DNA from: Paracoccus spongiarum | GTDB taxonomy: Bacteria > Pseudomonadota > Alphaproteobacteria > Rhodobacterales > Rhodobacteraceae | Length of the DNA stretch: 64,000 bases | Reading direction: 5' to 3' | Assembly (NCBI RefSeq): GCF_030732095.1 | Contig: NZ_JAVAMQ010000003.1 | Coordinates: 248,001 to 312,000, forward strand | In this document: in pieces, positions 11,398 to 20,510 of the stretch | Position numbering within the stretch: the stretch's first letter is position 1 | Layout: every line of letters starts with the position of its first letter | Program-made: the position numbers and the translations under genes | The notes under the pieces: model-generated | Database searches by the model: none | Seen by the model: only the letters and a program-made list of their open reading frames with translations | Told to the model about the DNA's origin: nothing

Positions 11398-12954
11398 ATG
11401 GATCTGCTGGAAGACGCGCCGGGCAGCAATGCCCATGAATTCACGGTGTCCGAGCTGTCGGGGGCGGTCAAGCGCAGCCTCGAGGACCAGTTCGGCCGGG
11501 TGCGGGTGCGCGGCGAGGTCGGGCGCGTGTCGCGGCCGTCCTCGGGGCATCTGTATTTCGACCTCAAGGACGACCGGGCGGTGCTGGCGGCGGTGACCTG
11601 GAAGGGGCAGGCGGCGCGGCTGGCGCAGCGTCCCGAAGAGGGGATGGAGGTGATCGCCACCGGCCGGATGACCACCTTTCCGGGGCAGTCGAAATACCAG
11701 CTGATCGTGGACCAGATCGAGCCCGCCGGCGCCGGCGCGCTGATGGCGATGCTGGACCGGCGGCGCAAGGCGCTGGCCGCCGAGGGTCTGTTCGACGAGG
11801 CCCGCAAGCGGCCGCTGCCGTTCCTGCCGCGGGTGATCGGGGTCGTGACCTCGCCCTCGGGCGCGGTGATCCGCGACATCCTGCACCGCCTGCGGGACCG
11901 TTTTCCGACGCGGGTGGTGATCTGGCCGGTGGCCGTGCAGGGCGAGGGCTGCGCGCCGCAGGTCAGCGCCGCGATCCGCGGCTTCAACGCGCTGCCCGCG
12001 GGCGGTGCGATCCCGCGCCCGGACCTGATCATCGTGGCGCGCGGCGGCGGCAGCCTCGAGGATCTGTGGGGCTTCAACGAAGAGTCGGTGGTGCGTGCCG
12101 CCGCCGACAGCGCCATCCCGCTGATTTCGGCGGTGGGCCACGAGACCGATACGACGCTGATCGACTTTGCCAGCGATCGCCGCGCGCCCACGCCGACCGC
12201 CGCCGCCGAGATCGCCGTGCCGGTGCGCGCCGACCTGGCCGCGCGGCTGGCCGAGGCGGGTGCCCGGATGACGCGGGCCAGCGCGCTGCGCATCGACGGG
12301 CCGCGCCAGCGGCTGCGCGATCTGGGCCGCGGGCTGGGCCGGCCCGCCGCGCTGACCGAAGGCGCCCGGCAAAGGCTGGACCTGTGGGGCGCGCGGCTGG
12401 AACCGGCGCTGCGCGGGCTGGTGCGGCTCAGCCGGCAGCGGCTGGCCTCGCGGCCGATGCCGGCGGCGACCTTGCGCCAGTTCACCGCCGCCAAGCGGAT
12501 GGGTCTGGGCCGGGTCGAGACCCGGTTTGACCTCGCCCGCGCCCGGCGGCTGGAACGGCCGCGCGACCGGCTGAAGCAGCTGCAGGAACGGCTGGACAGC
12601 TCGATCCGGCGGGCAGGCGCCACCGCGCGCCGCGCGCTGGCGCAGCAGGATCAGCGGCTGGCCGACCTGACCCGGCGGATGGAGGCTGCGCTGCTGCGCG
12701 GCCAGCGGCAGCGCCGCGACACGCTGGACCGGCTGGACCGGATGCGCCAGACGCTTGGCTATACCGAGACGCTGAAACGCGGCTTCGCGGTGGTGCATGG
12801 CCCCGACGGGCTGGTCACCTCGGCCGAGCGGGCGGGGGTCACGCCGCAATTCCAGATCGAGTTCGCGGACGGGCGGATCGAGGCGCGGCCGGCGACGGCG
12901 CCCGACAAGCCGCGCCGGCGCGGCCCGCCGCCCGAACAGCAAAGCCTGCTGTAG
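11398..12954 (+). CDS. xseA: Exodeoxyribonuclease VII large subunit
   Basis: 518 aa, longer than the roughly 450 of E. coli. Nuclease subunit for single-stranded DNA. The N-terminal OB-fold reads VRVRGEVGRVSRPSSGHLYF; the catalytic core has GVVTSPSGAVIRDI, then VARGGGSLEDLWGFNEE and SAVGHETDTTLIDFASDRRAPTPTAAAE (in parts near residues 215-280). The C-terminal half is the long coiled-coil region that binds the small subunits. xseB is not in the window. Starts after GAAGGGGAAC. Confidence 0.97.
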   Translation: MDLLEDAPGSNAHEFTVSELSGAVKRSLEDQFGRVRVRGEVGRVSRPSSGHLYFDLKDDRAVLAAVTWKGQAARLAQRPEEGMEVIATGRMTTFPGQSKYQLIVDQIEPAGAGALMAMLDRRRKALAAEGLFDEARKRPLPFLPRVIGVVTSPSGAVIRDILHRLRDRFPTRVVIWPVAVQGEGCAPQVSAAIRGFNALPAGGAIPRPDLIIVARGGGSLEDLWGFNEESVVRAAADSAIPLISAVGHETDTTLIDFASDRRAPTPTAAAEIAVPVRADLAARLAEAGARMTRASALRIDGPRQRLRDLGRGLGRPAALTEGARQRLDLWGARLEPALRGLVRLSRQRLASRPMPAATLRQFTAAKRMGLGRVETRFDLARARRLERPRDRLKQLQERLDSSIRRAGATARRALAQQDQRLADLTRRMEAALLRGQRQRRDTLDRLDRMRQTLGYTETLKRGFAVVHGPDGLVTSAERAGVTPQFQIEFADGRIEARPATAPDKPRRRGPPPEQQSLL

Positions 12955-12966
12955 CCGCGTCCCGCC

Positions 12967-14166
12967 TCAGCCCTGCTGCGGGCGCATCACCAGCCAGATC
13001 AGCGCCGCGCCCGCCAGCACCAGAAAGGGCAGCATGGCAAGGTTGACCGCGCTCCAGCCCGCCTGCACCGACCCGCCGAGGCAGTTCATCAGCCCGCCCG
13101 AAGACAGCGAGGCCAGGAACACGCCGCCGAACACCACAAGGTCGTTGACGCCCTGCACGCGGCCGCGTTCCTCGGGGCGGTGGGCGCGGGTCAGCATCGC
13201 GGTGGCGCCGATATAGCCGAAGTTCCAGCCGATCCCCAGCAGGATCAGCGCGCCGAAGAAATGCCCAAGCTGGACCCCCGACAGCGCCACGGCGCCGGCG
13301 CAGGCCAGGATCAGCAGCCCCAGCCCCACGATCGGCTCGGCCCCGAACCGGGCGATCAGCGCGCCGGTCACGAAGCTGGGCGCGAACATGGCCAGCACAT
13401 GCGCGCTGACGATGTCGGCGGCATTGGCCGGGGCAAAGCCGCAGCCCACCACCGCCAGCGGCGTCGAGGTCATCACCAGGTTCATCAGCGCATAGGACAC
13501 CATGCCGCAGATCATCGCGACGGCGATGCGCGGGGCGCGCAGCAGCACGGCCAGCGGCCGGCCCTCGCTGGCGCCGGGTTCGGGCGCGACCGGCCGGGGG
13601 CTGTCGAGGAAGGAAAACAGTAGCGGCCCGGTCAGGTTCAGCGCGATGACCGCGAGGTAGGTCGCCATGAAAGGCACGGCGGTCAGGTCGCTGGTGGCCC
13701 GCACGATCGCCGGCCCGATGATCGCCGAGGCCAGCCCCCCGGCCATCACCCAGGAGATGGCGCGGGGCGCGAAATCATCGCTGGCCGCATCGGTCGCGGC
13801 AAAGCGATAGAATCCCTGCGCGGACATGTAGATCCCGGTCAGCAGCGCGCCCAGCAGGAACAGCGGGAAGGATCCCGCCCACAGCGCAGCGGCCGCGATC
13901 CCCGCGCCAAGCGCCCCCGCCAGCACCGACAGCAGGAAGCCCGACCGCCGGCCGCGCGCCTGCATGTGGCGCGCCATCGGCCGGGCAGTCAGCGCCGAAC
14001 CCAGCACGATCATCGAGATCGGCAGCGTCGCAAGGCAGGGATTGGGCGCCAGGATCTGCCCGGCCAGCCCGCCGATGATGAAGTTGACGGGCATCTGCGC
14101 CCCGAGGATCGCCTGCGCGGCGACCAGCACGATGACGTTGCGCCGCGCCCGGTCCACGGCGCGCAA
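12967..14166 (-). CDS. Major facilitator superfamily transporter
   Basis: About 399 aa with twelve hydrophobic segments, inner-membrane carrier. Segments begin with VIVLVAAQAILGAQMPVNF; the loop after TM2 reads LTARPMARHMQARGRRSGF, the MFS motif A position. The substrate is unknown. The start is uncertain: the longest reading begins with TTG at 14166, only 8 bases after the eda stop, and a GTG at 14157 is equally possible; no clear ribosome binding site is seen. Probably in one transcript with eda. Confidence 0.82.
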   Translation of the reverse strand: MRAVDRARRNVIVLVAAQAILGAQMPVNFIIGGLAGQILAPNPCLATLPISMIVLGSALTARPMARHMQARGRRSGFLLSVLAGALGAGIAAAALWAGSFPLFLLGALLTGIYMSAQGFYRFAATDAASDDFAPRAISWVMAGGLASAIIGPAIVRATSDLTAVPFMATYLAVIALNLTGPLLFSFLDSPRPVAPEPGASEGRPLAVLLRAPRIAVAMICGMVSYALMNLVMTSTPLAVVGCGFAPANAADIVSAHVLAMFAPSFVTGALIARFGAEPIVGLGLLILACAGAVALSGVQLGHFFGALILLGIGWNFGYIGATAMLTRAHRPEERGRVQGVNDLVVFGGVFLASLSSGGLMNCLGGSVQAGWSAVNLAMLPFLVLAGAALIWLVMRPQQG

Positions 14167-14174
14167 CGGCCCGA

Positions 14175-14819
14175 TCAGCCCTGCCGCAGGGCGGTGGCGG
14201 TGCGCGCGCGATCCTCGATGGCGGCCCAGTTGCCGGCCGCCATGTCGGCATCGGTGACGATCCAGCTGCCGCCGACGCAGACGACATTCGGCAGGCTCAG
14301 ATAGCTTAGGGCATTGCCCGGAGAGACGCCGCCGGTCGGGCAGAAGCTGATCTTCGGCAGCGGCCCGGCCAGCGATTTCAGCGCCGGCGCGCCGCCCACC
14401 GCCTCGGCGGGGAAGAATTTAAGCATGTCGAAGCCCGCATCGGCGGCGCGCATCACCTCGGACGCGGTGACGGCGCCGGGCAGCAGGGGCAGGTCAAGCT
14501 CGGCGCAGGCGTCGATCAGCCGGTCGGTCAGGCCCGGCGAGACCGCGAAGCTGGCGCCCGCATCCTTGGCGCGGCGCGCGTCGTCGGGGGTCAGCACGGT
14601 GCCCGCGCCGACATGCCCGCCCTCGACCGCGGACATGGCGCGGATCGAATCGAGCGCCGCGTCCGAGCGCAGCGTCACCTCCAGCACCGGCAGCCCGCCC
14701 GTCACCAGCGCGCGGGCCAGGTCGGCGGCGCGGGCCGCGTCCCTGATGACGATGACGGGGATCACCGGCGCCAGGTTGCACAGGGTCCGGGTCTGCTGCG
14801 ATTGCTGCGCGGGGGTCAT
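14175..14819 (-). CDS. eda: 2-dehydro-3-deoxy-phosphogluconate (KDPG) aldolase
   Basis: 214 aa. Splits KDPG into pyruvate and glyceraldehyde 3-phosphate, the last step of the Entner-Doudoroff pathway. The catalytic Glu is in LEVTLRS (near residue 47) and the Schiff-base Lys in MLKFFPAEA (near 134); the phosphate site FCPTGGV is intact. edd is not in the window. The upstream 128 bases hold a short AT-rich stretch near 14915-14930 but no promoter I trust. gnd at 28 kb supplies the neighbouring pentose-phosphate step. Confidence 0.95.
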   Translation of the reverse strand: MTPAQQSQQTRTLCNLAPVIPVIVIRDAARAADLARALVTGGLPVLEVTLRSDAALDSIRAMSAVEGGHVGAGTVLTPDDARRAKDAGASFAVSPGLTDRLIDACAELDLPLLPGAVTASEVMRAADAGFDMLKFFPAEAVGGAPALKSLAGPLPKISFCPTGGVSPGNALSYLSLPNVVCVGGSWIVTDADMAAGNWAAIEDRARTATALRQG

Positions 14820-14947
14820 GGCGGCACCTCTTGCGGAAAATTCCCGCCGAACCTGACCCCAACGCGGCCCCGATGCAAGAAGATTGGCCGCCGCGGCCGG
14901 CCGCCAGGTGGCGATTGTTAACGCTATCGGCGATTTGGCAACAATGC

Positions 14948-15610
14948 TCAGATCGCCGCCTGCCGAAAGGCCGTCAGGACCGCGATGTAATGCGCCGCCG
15001 CCGCGGTGACCACGAAGCCGTGCCAGATCGCGTTCTGGAACCGCAGCCTCTGCCAGACATGAAAGATCACCCCGACGGAGTAGATGACCCCGCCGGCCAC
15101 CACCAGCACGACCGAGACCGGCGGCAGGCTGGCGGTGATGGGCCCCAGCGCGACCACGCCGCTCCAGCCCATCAGCAGATACAGCAGGATCGCGGCGCGG
15201 TCATAGCGGCCGGGCAGGGCGCATTTCAGCGCGACGCCGATGCCCGCCATCACCCAGATGCCCACCAGCAGCCACAGGATCAGCGGCTGGGCAAGGCCCG
15301 GATGCAGGAAGGCGGTGTAGGTCGCGGCGATCAGGATGAAGATCGCCGAATGGTCCAGCCGCCGCAGCGTCCATTTCAGCCGCGAGGGCGGCAGCATGTT
15401 GTAGGTGAAGGAAATCGCCAGCGCCCCGATCAGCCCCGCGCCATAGATCCAGGCGGCGACCAGCGCGCCGGTGCTGCCCCACAGCGTGGCGTGGAAGATC
15501 AGCGCGGTGACGCCCACAAGCGCCAGCACCACGCCCACGCCATGCACGATCCCGTCGGCCAGAATCTCGTGGAAGTCGTAATCCCTGCCAAACCGCACAT
15601 GGCTGCCCAT
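14948..15610 (-). CDS. Hemolysin III / PAQR family membrane protein (TrhA type)
   Basis: 220 aa from ATG 15610, preceded by AAGGGGT at good spacing; longer in-frame starts upstream add Arg/Ala-rich unconserved sequence. Seven predicted membrane segments. The family hallmarks are present: an N-terminal E-x-x-x-D-x2-x-H segment (EILADGIVHGVG), a central SFTYNML-x-PSRLKWTLRRLDHSAIF stretch, and a C-terminal FHVWQRLRFQNAIWHGFVV with the His residues that bind Zn in PAQR proteins. Bacterial members affect membrane energetics; true hemolytic activity is not implied. Confidence 0.9.
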   Translation of the reverse strand: MGSHVRFGRDYDFHEILADGIVHGVGVVLALVGVTALIFHATLWGSTGALVAAWIYGAGLIGALAISFTYNMLPPSRLKWTLRRLDHSAIFILIAATYTAFLHPGLAQPLILWLLVGIWVMAGIGVALKCALPGRYDRAAILLYLLMGWSGVVALGPITASLPPVSVVLVVAGGVIYSVGVIFHVWQRLRFQNAIWHGFVVTAAAAHYIAVLTAFRQAAI

Positions 15611-15834
15611 CGCCGCCGCACCCCTTGAACACGCATTCGCTACGCCATCAATGATGCGGCGCGCGGCTGCGCAACGCAATTCATCCTTTTGGTCAAATCG
15701 AGCCGCCGCACCGCCCGCCCGCGTCGCGGAACTGCCGCGCGATGTCGCATTGCGGCCCGGGACCGGCGCAAACATGCCCCGTGACGGGCAGGGCCGCGCT
15801 ATCACCAAGGGCAGACCGGAGGGGAGAAGCAGCC

Positions 15835-17385
15835 ATGACCGATGAAGCCGTCGCTGAACGTCGCGGGCGCAGGGCCGGGGGCGGCGCAGCGCGCCGGGCC
15901 GAACGCACCGCGCCGCGGACCGAGTTCGCGCGCTTCATCACCCGCAACATCCCCGACCTCGAGATCCTGAACGCCGAGGCCCTGGAGATCATCGAAGCCA
16001 ATGCCGAGACGGTGCTGGCCGAGATCGGCGTGAACTTCGTCGACAACCCCGATGCCCTGGCGTTGTGGAAGGACGCCGGCGCCGAGATCGACGGCGAACG
16101 CGTGCGCATCCCGCGCGGGCTGGCGCGGCGCCTCTGCGCGACGGCGCCACGCACCTTCACCCAGCACGCCCGCAACCCCGAACGCAATGTCGAGATCGGC
16201 GGCCGCAACCTGGTGCTGGCGCCCGTCTATGGCCCGCCCTTCGTGCGCGATGTCGCCGCCGGCCGCCGCTATGCCACGATCGAGGATTTCCGCAGCTTCG
16301 TGAAGCTGGGCCAGATGTCGACATACCTGCATCACAGCGGCGGCACGGTCTGCGAGCCGACCGACGTGGCCGTGAACAAGCGCCATCTGGACATGCTGCA
16401 CGCCCACATGACGCTGTCGGACAAGCCCTATATGGGGTCCGTGACGCTGCCCGAACGCGCCGCCGATTCGGTCGAGATGTCGCGGCTGCTGTTCGGCGCG
16501 GATTTCGTCGACCGGCACACGGTGATGACCAGCCTCGTCAACATCAACAGCCCGCTGACCTTCGACTCGGTGATGATGGGCGCGCTTGAGGTCTATGCCC
16601 GCGCCGGGCAGGCCTGCATCATCAGCCCCTTCATCGTCGGCGGCGCGATGGCGCCGGTCACGGTCGCCGGGACGCTGACGCAGGTGCTGGCCGAGGTGCT
16701 GGCCGGCGTCGCCTACAGCCAGCTTGTCCGCCCCGGCGCGCCGGTGATCTTCGGCGCCTTCGTCACCTCGATCGACATGAACAGCGGCGCGCCGACCTTC
16801 GGCACCCCCGAGGCCGCCCAGATCACCCTTGGCGCCGGGCAGCTGGCGCGGCGGCTGGGGCTGCCCTATCGCAGCGCGGGGGCGTTCTGCGGGTCCAAGC
16901 TGCCGGACGCGCAGGCGGCCTACGAGACTGCCAACAGCCTGAACATCGGCCTGATGTCGGGGGTCAACTTCATGCTGCATGCCTGCGGCTGGCTGGAGGG
17001 CGGGCTGGTCAGCAGCTATGAGAAATTCGTGATGGACGCCGACCAGCTGGGCATCCTGCACCGGCTGGCCGCGGGGGTGGACATCTCGGCCGGCGGGCAG
17101 GCCATGGAGGCCATCCGCGAAGTCGGGCCGGGCGGGCACTATCTGGGCTGCGACCACACCCAGGCCCACTACAAGGAAGCCTTCTGGCGCAGCGGCGTGC
17201 TGGACTACAAGCCCTTCGAGACCTGGGAGGAAGAGGGCGCCCGCGACACCGCCACGCTGGCCGCCGCGAAGGTGGCGCGGATGCTGGGCGACTACGAGGC
17301 GCCGCCGCTGGACCCGGCCATCGCCGAGGCGCTGGCCGACTACGTGGCGCGGAAAAAGGCTGCGGTTCCGGACGCCTTCGTCTAG
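15835..17385 (+). CDS. Trimethylamine methyltransferase (MttB) superfamily protein, non-pyrrolysine
   Basis: 516 aa from ATG 15835 after GGAGGGGAG. TIM-barrel methyltransferase of the MttB superfamily. True archaeal MttB reads an internal TAG as pyrrolysine; here the frame is open without TAG, so this is a non-pyrrolysine member, the group that includes glycine-betaine demethylases acting with a corrinoid protein. Conserved-looking stretches: LHHSGGTVCEPTDVAVN, GAMAPVTVAGTLTQVLAE, and GPGGHYLGCDHTQAHYKEAF near the C-terminus. No corrinoid protein or reactivase gene is nearby. The substrate, probably a quaternary or methylated amine, is inference. Confidence 0.88.
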   Translation: MTDEAVAERRGRRAGGGAARRAERTAPRTEFARFITRNIPDLEILNAEALEIIEANAETVLAEIGVNFVDNPDALALWKDAGAEIDGERVRIPRGLARRLCATAPRTFTQHARNPERNVEIGGRNLVLAPVYGPPFVRDVAAGRRYATIEDFRSFVKLGQMSTYLHHSGGTVCEPTDVAVNKRHLDMLHAHMTLSDKPYMGSVTLPERAADSVEMSRLLFGADFVDRHTVMTSLVNINSPLTFDSVMMGALEVYARAGQACIISPFIVGGAMAPVTVAGTLTQVLAEVLAGVAYSQLVRPGAPVIFGAFVTSIDMNSGAPTFGTPEAAQITLGAGQLARRLGLPYRSAGAFCGSKLPDAQAAYETANSLNIGLMSGVNFMLHACGWLEGGLVSSYEKFVMDADQLGILHRLAAGVDISAGGQAMEAIREVGPGGHYLGCDHTQAHYKEAFWRSGVLDYKPFETWEEEGARDTATLAAAKVARMLGDYEAPPLDPAIAEALADYVARKKAAVPDAFV

Positions 17386-17402
17386 ACTGCGCGCGATTGC
17401 AC

Positions 17403-17431
17403 TTGCCAATGCCGCGCGCAGGGTCTATCTG
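17403..17431 (+). promoter_or_regulatory. Candidate rpsB-tsf promoter
   Basis: TTGCCA (17403-17408) and TATCTG (17426-17431) at 17-base spacing, followed by about 115 bases of leader before rpsB. The -35 is good and the -10 moderate. The leader is where S2 feedback would act in other bacteria; I see no specific structure to prove it here. Confidence 0.45.
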
Positions 17432-17553
17432 CGCGCACACTTCACAGGCTGGGGCGGGCCCCTGCGGGAGACATCCGCAGACGGTCCACCGGTTGGGTCG
17501 CCGTTCCGGCGTCCTGAGACCCCTGCCAAGGCGCAAACCGGAAAGGACATGGA

Positions 17554-18351
17554 ATGGCGCTTCCCGAATTTTCCCTGCGTCAGCTTCTTGAAGCTGGCGT
17601 CCACTACGGCCACCAGACCCAGCGTTGGAACCCGCGCATGGGCGAGTTCATCTATGGTGACCGCAACGGCATCCACATCGTCGACCTGACGCAGACCGTC
17701 CCGATGCTGGACGCGGCGCTGCAGGTGATCCGCGATACCGTCGCCAAGGGCGGCCGCGTGCTGTTCGTCGGCACCAAGCGTCAGGCACAGAAGCCGATCG
17801 CCGACGCCGCCGAGCGTTCGGCCCAGTTCTACATGAACCATCGCTGGCTGGGCGGCACGCTGACCAACTGGAAGACGGTCAGCCAGTCGATCAACCGCCT
17901 GAAAGCCATTGACGAGACGATGGCCGGTGGTGCCGAAGGCATGACCAAGAAGGAACGCCTCGGGCTTGAGCGCGAACAGGCCAAGCTGCAGGCCAGCCTG
18001 GGCGGCATCCGCGACATGGGCGGCCTGCCGGATCTGCTGTTCGTCATCGACGTGAACAAGGAAGACCTGGCCATCCTGGAAGCCCGGAAACTGGGCATCC
18101 CGGTCGTTGCCGTGGTCGATACCAACTGCTCGCCCGATGGCGTGGACTACATCATTCCCGGCAATGACGACGCGGCCCGCGCGATCGCGCTGTATTGCGA
18201 CCTCGCCAGCCGTGCCGCGCTGGACGGGATGTCGGCCCAGATGGGCGCCGCCGGCGTCGATGTCGGCGCGCTGTCCGAAGCCCCCGAGGAGCTGCTGGAC
18301 GACGGCGAGGCCGAGGCCAAGGCCGCCGAGCAGGCCACCGCAGACGCCTGA
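17554..18351 (+). CDS. rpsB: 30S ribosomal protein S2
   Basis: 265 aa. N-terminal [20 protein letters not shown] is the S2 signature; [20 protein letters not shown] and [29 protein letters not shown] (two conserved blocks) are intact. The last 30 residues are an acidic Ala/Glu tail common in alphaproteobacterial S2. The start follows GGAAAGGAC. Forms the usual pair with tsf. Confidence 0.98.
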   Translation: MALPEFSLRQLLEAGVHYGHQTQRWNPRMGEFIYGDRNGIHIVDLTQTVPMLDAALQVIRDTVAKGGRVLFVGTKRQAQKPIADAAERSAQFYMNHRWLGGTLTNWKTVSQSINRLKAIDETMAGGAEGMTKKERLGLEREQAKLQASLGGIRDMGGLPDLLFVIDVNKEDLAILEARKLGIPVVAVVDTNCSPDGVDYIIPGNDDAARAIALYCDLASRAALDGMSAQMGAAGVDVGALSEAPEELLDDGEAEAKAAEQATADA

Positions 18352-18395
18352 TCCCGCGCCGGATCGCGACCTGCACAGGTTACACGGAATTGTCG

Positions 18396-18420
18396 TCAGG
18401 CGGGGATATGCCCCGCCTGA
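18396..18420 (+). promoter_or_regulatory. Intercistronic hairpin between rpsB and tsf
   Basis: A perfect 10-bp inverted repeat, TCAGGCGGGG (18396-18405) and CCCCGCCTGA (18411-18420), with loop ATATG. No T run follows, so it is more likely an attenuator, processing site or stability element that sets the S2:EF-Ts ratio than a full terminator. It ends 24 bases before tsf. Confidence 0.6.
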
Positions 18421-18444
18421 TGTGTTGAACAAAGGAGACGGATC

Positions 18445-19335
18445 ATGGCTATCACTGCCGCGATGGTGAAAGAGCTGCGCGAGACGACCGGCGCAGGGAT
18501 GATGGATGCCAAGAAGGCACTGACCGAAACCGATGGCGACATGGAAGCCGCGGTGGACTGGCTGCGGACCAAGGGTCTGGCCAAGGCCGCCAAGAAATCG
18601 GGCCGGGTCGCCGCCGAGGGGCTGATCGGCGTGTCCGTCACCGATGGCCGCGGCGTCGCGGTCGAGCTGAACTCGGAAACCGACTTCGTGGCCAAGAACG
18701 CCGACTTCCAGCAGCTGGTGCGCGACATCACCGATGTTGCCCTGACCGTCGGCAATGATGTCGAGGTGCTGAAGGCGACCCATCTGAACGGCCGCCCGGT
18801 CTCGGACGTGCTGACCGACGCGATCGCCCGGATCGGCGAGAACATGACCCTGCGCCGGATGCATCTGCTGGAGGGCGACACGATCGTCTCCTATGTCCAC
18901 AATGCCGCCGCCGAGGGCATGGGCAAGATCGGCGTGCTGGTTGCGCTGAAGGGCGACGAGGGCAAGGCCCGCGAGGTCGGCAAGCAGATCGCCATGCACA
19001 TCGCGGCGACCAACCCCGCCTCGCTGGCCGAGGCCGATCTGGAGCCGGCGCTGATCGAGCGTGAAAAGACCGTGCTGACCGAACAGGCGCGTGAATCGGG
19101 CAAGCCCGAGGCGGTGATCGAGAAGATGATCGAAGGCCGCATGAAGAAGTTCTTCGAGGAAGTGACGCTGCTGGGCCAGAAATTCGTCATCAACCCGGAC
19201 CTGACCGTGGCCGAGGCCGCGGCGGAAGCCGGCGTCGAGGTGACCGGCTATGCCCGCGTTGCCGTCGGCGAGGGCATCGAGAAGAAGGAAGAGGATTTCG
19301 CCGCCGAGGTCGCCAAGACCCTCAGCGGCGCCTGA
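18445..19335 (+). CDS. tsf: Translation elongation factor Ts
   Basis: 296 aa. Nucleotide exchange factor for EF-Tu. The N-terminal UBA-like domain begins [20 protein letters not shown], the family signature, and the core has [13 protein letters not shown], which contacts EF-Tu. ATG follows AAAGGAG. Located 93 bases after rpsB, with an intercistronic hairpin between and a strong terminator after. Confidence 0.98.
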   Translation: MAITAAMVKELRETTGAGMMDAKKALTETDGDMEAAVDWLRTKGLAKAAKKSGRVAAEGLIGVSVTDGRGVAVELNSETDFVAKNADFQQLVRDITDVALTVGNDVEVLKATHLNGRPVSDVLTDAIARIGENMTLRRMHLLEGDTIVSYVHNAAAEGMGKIGVLVALKGDEGKAREVGKQIAMHIAATNPASLAEADLEPALIEREKTVLTEQARESGKPEAVIEKMIEGRMKKFFEEVTLLGQKFVINPDLTVAEAAAEAGVEVTGYARVAVGEGIEKKEEDFAAEVAKTLSGA

Positions 19336-19396
19336 TCCGCAGGTGATCGCCGCGCGGGCCCGTGCCCGCCGGCATCGCCAGCCTGCTGCCATCCGG

Positions 19397-19436
19397 GGCG
19401 CCGGTCCGTTGCGGGCCGGCGCCTTCGCTTTTTTCC
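19397..19436 (+). terminator. Rho-independent terminator of rpsB-tsf
   Basis: GGCGCCGGTCC (19397-19407) pairs with GGGCCGGCGCC (19413-19423) with one G-T pair, loop of 5, followed by TTCGCTTTTTT. Located 61 bases after the tsf stop; faces the convergent LuxR gene. Confidence 0.88.
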
Positions 19437-19539
19437 GCCGTTCCTCCGGGCATCGCCGGATCGCCGGCGCCTCGCTTCCGGCATCGGGCATGGCTCCTGC
19501 AGGTGGCCTGCACGGCCCCGGCCGACCCTTGCCAGACCC

Positions 19540-20301
19540 CTAGCGCCCGGCCTGTCCGGCGTGTTCCTGCACGAACAGCTGGTGGGTCAGATGCGCCTTC
19601 AGGATCGCCTGCGCGGTGTTGCCCGCGGCCAGCGCGTCGCGGGCCAGGCGCAGGTGCTTTTCGACCGTGGCCGGCGTGACCGCAAGGATCGTCGCGATGT
19701 CGGCGACCGTCTTGCCGGCGGCCTTCCATTCCAGCACCTCGCGCTGGCGGGTCGTCAGGCGGACCCGTGCGGTGTCGTGCCGCAGGGTGGCCATGCGCAT
19801 GTGCAGGACCCAGGAATGGATCATCACCTCGCGATGCGACCGTTCCCAGATCCGGTCGGCCTCGGCATGGCTGGCGCCGGCGAAGGGCACCAGAAGGATC
19901 GTGCCCTGTCCGCGCAGCACCCTGTCCCGCAAGCTGACGACTTGGCCCGCCGCAAGCCCGTGTGCACTGGCCAGTTGCAGCGCCGCGTCCTGGTCCAGCC
20001 GCGCCGCCGCGGTCTCGTAGAGGCTGCGCGTCGCGATGCTGCCCGGGCCCTGCCGCGCCCAGTCCGACCAGACCGAGGCGGCGATCAGGTCCTGCTCGGC
20101 CAGCGCCTCGGCCAGCGTCGGGGGAAAGTTGCTGTGCAACTCGACCGGGCTGGGCGAAATCTCGGGCGGGATGCTGGCCATGAAGCGGGCCGCGTACAGC
20201 ACCTGGGCAAACCCGAAATGCCGCATGGCGTCGAAATAGGCGTGGCGCAGGTCGAAAACGGTGTCGGCGTTGATGAATCGTTCCAGGAAATGCGTGGACA
20301 T
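19540..20301 (-). CDS. LuxR-family regulator with autoinducer-binding-like domain (LuxR solo)
   Basis: 253 aa from the ATG at 20301. The C-terminal LuxR HTH is clear: VRLTTRQREVLEWKAAGKTV followed by ADIATILAVTPATVEKHLRLARDAL, roughly residues 179-222. The N-terminal 160 residues fit an autoinducer-binding fold (SDWARQG resembles the W-x-D-x-Y region), but the ligand residues are not certain. No luxI synthase is in the window, so it is a solo receptor or responds to another ligand. Convergent with tsf and divergent from cmk (209-base region). Confidence 0.8.
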   Translation of the reverse strand: MSTHFLERFINADTVFDLRHAYFDAMRHFGFAQVLYAARFMASIPPEISPSPVELHSNFPPTLAEALAEQDLIAASVWSDWARQGPGSIATRSLYETAAARLDQDAALQLASAHGLAAGQVVSLRDRVLRGQGTILLVPFAGASHAEADRIWERSHREVMIHSWVLHMRMATLRHDTARVRLTTRQREVLEWKAAGKTVADIATILAVTPATVEKHLRLARDALAAGNTAQAILKAHLTHQLFVQEHAGQAGR

Positions 20302-20510
20302 GTGACTTAAACAATCGTGAAATGAATGACTTACCCGCACATAGGATGGCAAGGCCACGATTTTTCCAAGGGGAAATCGACGATCGCGCGGATTGCGTGG
20401 CCCGATCGGCGCAATTCGGCGCGTCGGCCCGTCGCGCCGAGGCTGGACCTTCGGCGCCGTGATGTGCGAAGCAGGCCGGGCCAGTTTCCCAGCCACGCGG
20501 ACTTCCTGCC

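Noticed and set aside
14915..14930. LacI-type operator upstream of eda (TTGTTAACGCTATCGG)
   Set aside because: The half-sites match at only about three of five positions, and no regulator gene is adjacent.
15835..17385. Pyrrolysine-containing MttB
   Set aside because: No in-frame TAG occurs before the end of the gene, and no pyl genes are near.
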